In this document: piece after piece, positions 55,539 through 64,000 of the stretch
Numbering within the stretch: the stretch's first letter is position 1
How the letters are laid out: each line of letters starts with the position of its first letter
NCBI GenBank assembly: GCA_014529385.2
Contig: CM043963.1
Span: forward strand, 71,378,412-71,442,411
Origin: Adiantum capillus-veneris
Lineage: Eukaryota; Streptophyta; Polypodiopsida; Polypodiales; Pteridaceae
DNA: 64,000 bases
Direction of reading: 5' to 3'
The notes under the pieces: model-generated
What the model saw: the letters and a program-made list of their open reading frames with translations, nothing else
Told to the model about the DNA's origin: nothing
Database searches by the model: none
Position numbers and translations under genes: made by a program

Positions 55539-58500
55539 TCGATTTCATTCTGGAGTATACTGTCAACATTTCATTTCATGAAGATGAAAGAATGGGTAAG
55601 TCGTGCATTTTATGAAGGCCCTTTTTGTGAGTCTAAAGCATCTCCCATAACTCAAGAAATGGGTTCTTGTGCGGGCAATGCTGCTATTCAATCAACTCCA
55701 TTTTAGTGATGACAAGGCAGCAGGTTTGCGAATGGGTCACAAAGGGCTCTTATAGAGGTCAGGAGATGCATGGTTCTTTTTAGCTTTAAAGGCAAGAGCC
55801 CCAAGAAGGCCAGCAGGTGGCCCTTTCAGAGTGAGTTCAAGCATACTAAACTCACACCTAGTGGTTTCAAGGCTCAAGCATTATCGTCAGATAGTTGGCA
55901 GGAAATTGCCGTTGCCATTCTGACAGTATCATTTGGATGTTTGGCAGCTCAAAATTATCAGTGGTTCCCTTCTTTGCTGCTGAAGTGTGATATCAGCTGG
56001 ACTGATCAGCTCCTAGAATTGCTCACCGTGTTGTCTATGAGCCAATAACATCAATGCGTCTCAGGTGCCAGAATGTAATGGCAGCGCAATATCATTGCTG
56101 GTACAGTTTGTGTCGTGGGTCGGGGGGTAGGTAGGGGAAATCTCGATTCATCCCTACAAACAATTTTTATGCTTTCTGCATTCTATGGTCTGTATTTTTT
56201 CATGGCCTCTCTGGCCTTTCATGAGGCACCCAAATGCATTCACCATCAAGTGTGATCCCCACAAGGTTGGATTCCCATTTTGTACGATTAATACCGTACT
56301 GGTATTCGGTACTTTACGTACTTGTTGTTATTTATACGCGCACACAAATATAGATACATGCTTGCATATGATGTATGCATGCATGTACGCATGTGTGTAA
56401 GTAAATACATGCAAGTATGTATGTATATATGCACGTATACATGCATTTACATGTATGCAAGCATGCTTAAGCAGACATGTATGTCTATTGTATTCAATAA
56501 CCTAACGAATTTTGGTACTGGTAATGATTACCCATATTGCACAACGTTTTTTAAATTCGTGCCATACTTATCGCGCCTATCCACCTTGGATCCCCAGAAT
56601 CAGAGATTAAAAGCTTCAAGCTGATTAGACGAAAAAACCTGCTTGAGACTCGGAAAAAAGGTTCTGAATACAGGCCACTTGCACGCTTTTGAAAAAATTG
56701 AAAAATCAAGTGTGCAGAATACTGTACTTCGGCAGTGCCTTTCACTTTTGGGCAGAGATGCTATGACTTCTGCTCTCTCACAATCTTTTTGCTACCTTCG
56801 TCTTCATTGATTCTACTGGCGGTTTGTAACAAGTTTGCAGGATTTTGACTTCATTGATTCTACTTACAAGTTTGCCTTAAATTTTGACTGCTTTTCCAAT
56901 AGCAGTGAACAATATTTTGAAGTTGAAGAGATATTTCCTTGATTCTTTGCAGGATTTCGGAGCATATTTCTCTTTTTTGAATCCCTATCAGCAAGACGCA
57001 TTGTATAAGCTTTACACACAGGTGATCGGACTTCACTTGCTTTACCAGATCTTTAGTCATGTAGTGGAATTTTTGAGTGCAATTGAAAGAGTTACTTGCT
57101 CAACAGATGGTGGTTTCTGTTCAAGAGAATCTTCAGGTAACACATTCAAATCCACGTATTTAGGCTCGTTATCTTTTCAAAACCCTGCTATATGATTCCA
57201 ATGAAAAAATATAAGAGATGGTCATTTTAATGTGAGGTACATCTAGTGATTATGGTGCGTGGGTGTTTTTGGCGTTCTTCTTTAATATGTTGGACTGAGC
57301 AATATACATCTCCTGTGTTGTGAGCATTAGCTCATTTAGCAAAATTTGTGAATAGGGTTCTCAGGATAAGCGGATTCAGTGGCTTTTCAAACAAACAGGG
57401 TAAACCACTTTTGTGGTTTAAGGGCTGCTGAATCAAAGGAAATAAGTGTACTCAGTGGTTAAAAGAATGGATTTTTATTGCTGCAGCTTGGACTGAAAGT
57501 CATTGGAAGTGACAAGTGGTTGTATGGTTCGCTTTGAAATTGCAATAAGTCTGCAAGGGGGGTTTGTGCTAACAAATTGAAATTATTCCCTTGCAAATGC
57601 AACCTTTTTCATATATGTCGCTGTGCCGATTGCAAAAGTTTTGGTCATTTGTTCATGCTTATCTCAGATCTGACCTCTTTGTCTTTGTTTTTTTCTGAAG
57701 GAGGAGTTTAGAGATGTCTGCGAAGAGACTAGGGTATGCCTCTGTTATCATCCATTTACTCTTTAATTGGTGTGTGTTTGTGGTCAGCCGTTCTGACATA
57801 TCCTAATCACTTGCGAGTCCATGGCAGAACTTAAAAAGGGCTTTTAGATTTTTCTCTTTTAAGAGGCATGGTGCAGCTTCATGGCAACTGGTGTCAGTGC
57901 TGGAGAGACGGTCATTAGATCGCAAATTGGGGTTTTGGAATTGCCTCTAGACAAAGACGCCAGTTCTTCTCTGCTTTAGATGCAGTCTAAGAATTGAGGT
58001 TGCATTCCAAATGCATGTTTATCAGTCTTCCCATACCATACGATAATTACCGTACCTGTATTCAGTACTTTATGTACTGGTTGTTATATATACATGCACA
58101 CAAATACACATACATGCGTGTATCTAGGGCTGTGTACATATGATGTATACATTCATGCACATGTGTGTATAATATATACATGCATGTATACATGCATTTA
58201 CATGTATGCAAGCATGCATAGGTAGACATGTGCGTCTATTTGTATATCTAATGAATTTTTGATTCTGGTACTGATTATCCATACTGCACATCGTTTTTTA
58301 TGTCCACCTGGCTAAGAATGAAGAGCTTTTAGGCTATCGTGAAATTGTTCTCATGGAAAATGTTTTATACTCCTATGTAGGATGAAGCCTTCCATGCTTA
58401 AATAGTCAAGAGCATTATTAGGCTGAAGGAGCATGATTAAACTTCCTTCTAAATTTCTCATGTGTTATGTTTTCAAGTGTCTCTCTCTTTGTGGAGTATT

Positions 58501-58775
58501 TTGTAGGAGTTCTGCTAACTTTTTTGCCATAAATTGAGGCTTTATGACATTTAATGCGTCTCTCAGGTGGTAGATGCATGCGATGATGAGTTTATTCTTG
58601 CACAAGAACTCGACAAAAATGGCGTAAGGAAAAGGTCTCTTTAGGAAGAATGTACTTTCAGTACTTGTGTTCATCTGTTTCAGAAGTCGCACATCCTAAA
58701 TATGCATACATTCAGATAGCTGAATGTATTTGCATAAGACAAGAACACACACACACACACACACATTACCCCCCT

Positions 58776-58819
<44 letters not shown>

Positions 58820-59581
58820 TACACACACACACACACACAAGGGGACGGGCTTGCCTCCTCATTCATCTTGCATATAAGGTAGCTAGTCTATCCTATCCAT
58901 GTTTTAGTCTTTTACTGAGTGGATATGTGGAGTAAGGGAACTCTTAGCGGAGAGCGCAATCAAAGCATGAGCTTGCACATCTCTAGCATCCCAACATGCC
59001 TCATCAGCACGTTTGCAAGATGTGCATACGCATGCACATGCCTATACATCCAGACAACTTCAATGGTGGAGTATCGTTTGTGGCTTGTACTCCTGTTCAT
59101 CTGCTGATGGAACTTGGCTTTCTTTGTGTTAGCAGAGTTAAATATGCAGGCAGGAAGAATATAATAGAGGAGAAAGCTCGTGAGCTGGAGTATTTAAGGC
59201 GGACACTTGAGATGGTAATTCTTTTGTGTCCAAGCCTTATTATATGTATGTGCATATATATGTGTGCGTGCGTGCGCGCGCGCGCCTGTGCTCACCATCA
59301 AAGAGTCGTTATTGTTTTCCTGCAGGTGAAAGAGCAAAACCAGGACTCTGCATTGAAGTTGAAAGCCCTCAAAGATAGTATAGAGAATTCGGAGAGCGTA
59401 ACTCAAACAGATGCTGTTATGATGAAGGTACTTCCTGCATATGCTCAACTGCTTTTTGGGGGCATGATCTTTCCCCTTGCGGAGTTTGATCTGTCGTTGT
59501 TCGCTGTCTCAGTTAAAAGAGCTTAGCGCAAAGCTGGGCTCAACTGTAGGAGGTAAACAGAAAGTGGAATTTCCATTATGA
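55354..59581 (+). CDS. NNF1: Kinetochore protein NNF1/PMF1 homologue (MIS12 complex), 8 exons
   Basis: Exons: 55354-55458, 56953-57021, 57107-57136, 57701-57733, 58567-58634, 59154-59214 (or from 59136), 59326-59427, 59513-59581, stop TGA; about 178 residues, close to the plant family's ~200. Conserved text: SNLKLAFSMATHCLLTACSR, DALYKLYTQ then MVVSVQENLQ then EEFRDVCEETR (family form L-Y-x-x-F-x-Q-V-x-x-S-L-H-E-N-I-E-x-E-F-x-x-x-C-x-E-T), VVDACDDEF and a C-terminal coiled coil (EKARELEYLRRTLEMVKEQN). NNF1 helps join inner kinetochore to microtubule-binding proteins in mitosis. Introns 1-4 and the last two are phase 0. The exon 5 donor at 58624 (GTAAGG) is stronger but shifts frame; GTCTCT at 58635 keeps it. 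Exons 3 and 4 are only 30 and 33 nt. Confidence 0.8.
55482..55537. repeat. (GA)n in intron 1 of NNF1
   Basis: About 56 bp of pure GA, starting 24 bp after the first donor, the same arrangement as intron 1 of the PAXX-like gene. Confidence 0.95.
56282..56531. mobile_element. MITE copy 1 in intron 1 of NNF1
   Basis: It begins GTACGATTAATACCGTAC and ends GGTACTGGTAATGATTACCC, roughly an inverted pair of ~20 bp, around TACATG/GTATGCA-rich DNA. It aligns with 58035-58281 throughout (shared CATTTACATGTATGCAAGCA). Confidence 0.65.
58035..58281. mobile_element. MITE copy 2 in intron 4 of NNF1
   Basis: It begins ATACGATAATTACCGTACC and ends GGTACTGATTATCCATACTG, with the same TACATG-rich interior as copy 1. 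Confidence 0.65.
58743..58841. repeat. Compound (CA)n-(C)n-(TC)n-(CA)n microsatellite
   Basis: Four simple runs follow each other in the intron between exons 5 and 6 of NNF1. Confidence 0.95.
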
Positions 59582-60516
59582 AGTTAGCCTTGTACGTCCT
59601 CCAGTAGCTGCTGCTTTCAACTTTCAAGTCCATGTGTCTTGTTCATAGCCTCACATATGCCCAAAGGCTTACACTACTCAAATTGGTGCATAAGAGGGTT
59701 TTCAACAGCAAAACACTGCCAAAAGTAGCTGAATTAGCATCAACAACATAGTCTGCATCAAAGCTTTGTATGCAATTCACTGAGGATGGTAGCAAATACC
59801 CAACTTCAATTGCCAATTCCTATATGTTCCAACTTCAATTGCTAAATCCTCGTAGTTGATGCCATCTTCTCTTTTGTTGGATGGCCATTCCATGCTTTAT
59901 AGCTTACCCATTCCATAGAACTCACTCTTGACATTATATGCGCGGGTTTGCGGATCATCCGAAGCTTAATCAGAATATACCCCATTTCTGTAGTTACATC
60001 TCAAGGTATGCTTGTGTAGGGGGCACTTAGAGAAGCTCAAGCTGTGAATGCTTCTTCAAATTGTGTAGTTGTCATTAAAACTGTCGTGTATGATGATGGG
60101 GCATAGTTGCACCCATATAATGATGGTTAGTGTGACCATACTCCTATGGAAAATTGGTTTCATGTGTGTGGAAAGTGGTATTATACCAAGCTAAAATTGG
60201 CAAGAAAGATTTAAGCTAATGAGGTCGCATTAATGATGATTGGAATTCATAGTAGTTGAAGAAAGATGTGAAAAGTTCTATATTTTTATGATGCTATTAG
60301 GTGCTTCCAATTCATTTTAATTGAATATTTCTTTGAAAGTGAATGACAAAAGGCTAGAAATCTTAGTAGGAAGATCTTATATGTCAAGTGTGGAGGAGAT
60401 GAAAGGTAAAAAGTTGTCCAAGGATATGGAAATTCAGTTAGTGTAGAGGAGATGAAATGAGGACTCTCATCTGCCTAAAAAAGAGAAGCCTTCTACAAGA
60501 TTGCTCCCTCCCCCCC
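59582..60516. other. 3' flank of NNF1; no gene seen
   Basis: AT-rich, without recognisable coding sequence, beginning with the likely 3' untranslated region. Confidence 0.5.
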
Positions 60517-60518
60517 CC

Positions 60519-60555
<37 letters not shown>

Positions 60556-60625
60556 CTCTCGTTGGATAGATCTTTAAGGTCTCTTGGGATAGTTTCGTAC
60601 GATGTTAAAACAATTTTTTATTCTC
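60510..60625. repeat. (C)n(TC)n and dispersed short repeat
   Basis: A short C run and about 35 bp of TC are followed by GGTCTCTTGGGATAGTTTCG and TACGATGTTAAAA (from about 60578), the same dispersed repeat as at 23398, 27437 and 27634. Confidence 0.8.
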
Positions 60626-60634
60626 CACCATTAG

Positions 60635-60838
60635 CGTGGGGAAGGTAATAGGGAGAAACTTTTTACACATATCATGTATTTACAATTGTACATTGATGTA
60701 CATCACACCCTTGAGGGGCAATTGTGGGAACCACCCACCCAATAGGGGAGAATACACCCAAGAGAACTCAACTAGTGAGCCTCAAACCCTCAACCTTGGG
60801 GTTACATCACAAACCAACTGAGCTACACTTGGGTAACA
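60635..60838 (-). repeat. tRNA-derived SINE, minus strand
   Basis: On the minus strand GTGTAGCTCAGTTGGTTTGT contains a perfect A box (TAGCTCAGTTGG), and GAGGGTTTGAGGCTC about 30 bp later is a B box. A tRNA-unrelated body of ~140 bp follows. A (TTC)n run (60840-60866) abuts it on the plus-strand right side. Confidence 0.55.
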
Positions 60839-60868
60839 ATTTTCTTCTTCTTCTTCTTCTTCTTCTCC

Positions 60869-60970
60869 CATTAAGTGTTGGGTGTAATATCCTTACCCAT
60901 CCACTAGAGGGTAAATACTAGTTAATGTCCTCTAGTGAATGGGTAAGGACATTACACCCAACACTTAATG
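60869..60970. repeat. Inverted repeat: 42-nt arms, 18-nt loop
   Basis: CATTAAGTGTTGGGTGTAAT at 60869 is complemented by ATTACACCCAACACTTAATG ending at 60970. The arms differ at two positions. Confidence 0.9.
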
Positions 60971-62440
60971 AGTCTTTGATTCCCCAACCCGAAAAAACTT
61001 CACTTATCGAAGTCCAGGTTTTTGGAAAAGAAGTAAATTTATGTCCATAGATTTGGATGGGGACTTCAGCCTTGGATAGAAAGATGGGGAGTTCAACACT
61101 TAAGGGGATTGTGCCCAATCTCCGGGCCAAAAGCAAGTGCCTCTTGTTTTTGGGCATTTGATGAAAAAAGAGGTGCACAAGTGAGGGACCTAGTCTATGA
61201 CACCATCCGAATGGGTGTCCAATCTTCGGGTAAACCGGCCAAAGTGAACTTACGTGTCTGGTTGGTGCTCTGAACCTTTGAACCATATTTTTCCATATGA
61301 ACAAGTTAGTATTAAAAAAGTATGGTCTACTTCTCAACATATTGCCTAAGCTGGCTACATGTGTGCTTGAAACTTGCACACATAGTTAGTGGCTATTGGT
61401 GGGCAAGGTAATGATGGACCATTTGGCAATTGACTACCTAGATAAAGTATAGTATGCTTGATTGTACCATCACAAATGACATATAAAAATGTAGCAAACC
61501 TTGAAGCCCGAAACTAGATTATAAAAGGCTTGCACCATCACAAGCTTCTACCTTGAAAGATAAACCTGCATTCCCTTCGTCGGTTATTATTTGATGTCGA
61601 ACCATGTAGTTATAGAAAAGGGCAAGCTAGGTGACTCACTCTCAAGTTTCAACACTCTAGGATGAATCTACCCTACAATCATGCCATGCATACTCAATTT
61701 CATTACAATGTTTTTTGGAGCAGATATGCTCATTGACAAATAAAGCATATTTGTACTAATTTTGGATGCTTCTTAAGCAACAAAGCCTAAATTAAACCAA
61801 TTGCTAACTTGACCCCCTACATCAAAGGCACATGCAAAATTTACTTCCACACAAAAGAAACAACACACCTTAAAGCTGAAATCTATTTTTGGTTAAATAC
61901 TTCAACCCATTCTAAAGAATATATTTCTTTGAATTTTAGAATCCATTGGGTGAAAACTGAATACAAGTTGAATACATTACCACATATCCACCTCAACCAT
62001 TGCATAACTTGAGCTCATTCTATAGATTAAGCTTCGTATAGATCTTTGCTAAAATATATAAGCCATCAGTTCTGTTTTTTCAAACATGCAAAACTACATG
62101 GTGATCATGGGAATTTGGGCTCTTCCACAATTTGATGGTACATAGCCTTAATTGTACTAGCATCTTGCATACTAGGCAAGACATCATTATTCCTAAATTG
62201 GCATAATATAAGGGCCTTTGATGAGTTTCTTTAGCGTGAGACCCTCCCTTAAGTGCAAAGATGGCATAAGAACCCCCTCTTACCTTATGCAAGCCCCACT
62301 TATTTAATCACATAGACACATGCATACATACACAATGCGTGCGCACACAATTTTTCTCTTTCACTTTGGGAGGCACATCACCATAGACACTCAAAGGCAC
62401 ACTCCTTCGTGGTAGTGGATGCATCTTTCTTACTTTGTCA

Positions 62441-62485
<45 letters not shown>

Positions 62486-63540
62486 ATTCACAAATGAAAG
62501 TGGGTTTGAGTTGCTGCAAAAACTATTTGTGAATCAATTGTGAAAGTGGAAAATTAATGAAAGACATTGCTAGATGGATGATTTTATGTTAGGTATGAAT
62601 AACATTATGCATGCACATCTTTTATCTTGATGTAATGGGCTTGATTGTGTACAAATTTCACATAGCTTAGAGGTTACCTTTTGTTCTACCTCGCTAGATT
62701 TTTAGTTTTCTTGTGAAAAAGGTTGCTTGATTTCTGAAATTTCTCTTATTGGTGGACTAAGACACTCTCCAATGCTGTCTGTATCATAACATGGCTTTTA
62801 CTACTGATGTGCAATTTAGACACCCAAAAGAAGCGATGTGGCAAGAAACCCGTTTTTTCACATCTTAAAATTCTTGAAAATATTGCATATGTGCATGTGC
62901 ACATGAGTTATAGACTAAGCTAGATCCAAAGGCTAAAATAGATTGTTTGATTGGTTGTTCTTGGAGTAAAAAAGGTACACAAGTTACAACCTTGTCATGC
63001 ATCAAGTGAGGATAAGGAAGTTTTCTTTAAAAAAAATGACAAGTTGGTATTCTAATGCAAATGATGATCTTTGGGTTGATGTAAAGGAGAACGTGGTTAT
63101 AGAAATCGATGGTGCATAGTCAAAAGGTTTGTGAGTGGATCGCAAGAAGGGGCACCTAATGAAATTCATGCCAAAAATCCTTGGAGTGGTAGGTTGCATG
63201 ATAGAGTGAGTCTTGCCAAGTTAAAAAATGTATGAAGGAAAAGGAAAGAAAAGGTTGATGATGTCCAAGCGTGCCAAATTTGAGTGCATGTCATGAACAT
63301 GGAGATTTGAGTGGCGTAAAGCAAAGTCTTATAGTGAGAAGGTGCGGATATTGACCACCGACCAATGACCACCAGATATAATATACATATGGCCTAATAT
63401 CGCAAAAAAATTTCCAAAAAATTTCCTTTAAAATTTACCTTGGGGACGTTGCCCTTGAACCCTACCATCCACATTATAAATAAAGACCTCATCAATGTGT
63501 AAATTGGAATCCACCAGATATATGTACACTATTGGCTTCT
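60971..63540. other. No supportable gene
   Basis: It contains a 153-codon minus-strand open frame overlapping the inverted repeat (60918-61379) with no recognised motif, a (TC)n at about 62446-62482, and otherwise AT-rich DNA. Confidence 0.5.
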
Positions 63541-63544
63541 GCTA

Positions 63545-64000
63545 AATGGGGGCCTTATAAACTGTGCAACATACATGATGGTGGGAAAAATGGATAGGTG
63601 AGAGTTGCATGTATACTAACCCTCCCCTCCCCCCTCCCCCCCCTCCCAAAGATGCTTTATGTTGGCCGTGCACCAACTCTGAGTCGATGAAGGTGTCAAA
63701 GTAGTTGGTCTTTCCTAAGAGCTTTGTGAAGATATTTGCACAATTATCTTCAATAGGAAAATACTTTAGCTTCACAATCTCATCCTCAATAAGCTCTTGA
63801 ACATAATGATATTGAACCTTGATATGCTTTGTGTGTGCATGGAAAGACAGGGTTCTTGGCAATCGCCATGCAACCCTCGTTGTGATGTTAACGTGCATGT
63901 CATTGCTGAACCAACAGGAACACCTAAGTCCATGACAACTCTCCTAAGCCAAACTGATTCACAAGTTGCGAAACAAGAAGCTTTATATGTCGCTTCTGTT
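63545..64000 (-). pseudogene. Copia RNase H C-terminal fragment, cut by the window edge
   Basis: Minus-strand text from 64000 downward reads TEATYKASCFATCESVWLRR and VVMDLGVPV, then SFHAHTKHIKVQYHYVQEL and EDNCANIFTKLLGKTNYFDT, the Copia RNase H end. A purine-rich stretch (minus strand, about 63620-63650) follows as a likely polypurine tract. A frame change lies near 63890. Confidence 0.85.

Noticed and set aside
60918..61379. 153-codon minus-strand open frame
   Set aside because: Overlaps an inverted repeat, has no recognisable domain, and its composition looks non-coding. The matching residues at its end come from the repeat.

Overview
The window looks like nuclear DNA from a repeat-rich land plant. 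It has spliced genes with GT-AG introns, Copia and Ty3/gypsy retrotransposons primed from the initiator-Met tRNA, a CACTA (En/Spm) transposon, a LINE family, MITE-like foldbacks, tRNA-derived SINE candidates and very many (TC/GA)n and (CA/GT)n microsatellites. A multi-kilobase intron full of retroelements would fit a large genome such as a fern, lycophyte or gymnosperm; that is inference, and nothing here fixes the taxon.

Only two host genes can be supported. The first (16322-26926, +) assembles into 11 exons whose splice phases all close, giving one predicted protein of about 720 residues. Its N-terminal ~190 residues look like the head and coiled coil of the XRCC4 superfamily, closest to PAXX, a scaffold of non-homologous end joining. 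Its C-terminal half looks like the tyrosine-recombinase-derived domain of Crypton/DUF3504 proteins (the ZMYM/QRICH1/KIAA1958 type) with its catalytic residues lost, followed by an acidic tail. A DNA-repair scaffold joined to a domesticated recombinase is the main novelty of the window. Intron 3 is 5.76 kb and carries a retroelement nest. The second gene (55354-59581, +) encodes a homologue of the kinetochore protein NNF1/PMF1, with two microexons of 10 and 11 codons and two related MITEs in its introns.

Region by region: 1-5.4 kb, a decayed Copia element with both LTRs. 5.5-9.0 kb, Copia and gypsy fragments on the minus strand. 9.0-12.6 kb, a Copia copy split by a ~2 kb non-coding insert. 12.7-16.3 kb, a minus-strand LTR with primer-binding site, tandem duplications and unassigned DNA. 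16.3-26.9 kb, the PAXX-recombinase gene. 27.4-33.2 kb, TC-rich duplications, a cluster of CTACGCGTAG palindromes and an almost complete LINE with ORF1, endonuclease, reverse transcriptase and a C-terminal PCNA-box-like motif. 33.2-36.1 kb, mostly unassigned, with a near-perfect 54-bp-arm hairpin. 36.2-37.6 kb, an array of degenerate CTTAGGGTTAG units. 38.2-51 kb, a CACTA transposase gene broken by an 8.5 kb Ty3/gypsy element. 51.1-53.2 kb, the best-preserved Copia pol with its 3' LTR. 53.2-55.3 kb, a foldback element and a SINE-like sequence. 55.3-59.6 kb, NNF1. 59.6-64 kb, a SINE, a foldback, unassigned DNA and a Copia RNase H fragment at the edge.

Apart from the two host genes, nearly all recognisable coding sequence is transposon-derived and broken by stops and frameshifts. 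All family assignments are from reading the translated sequence; no database search was possible.
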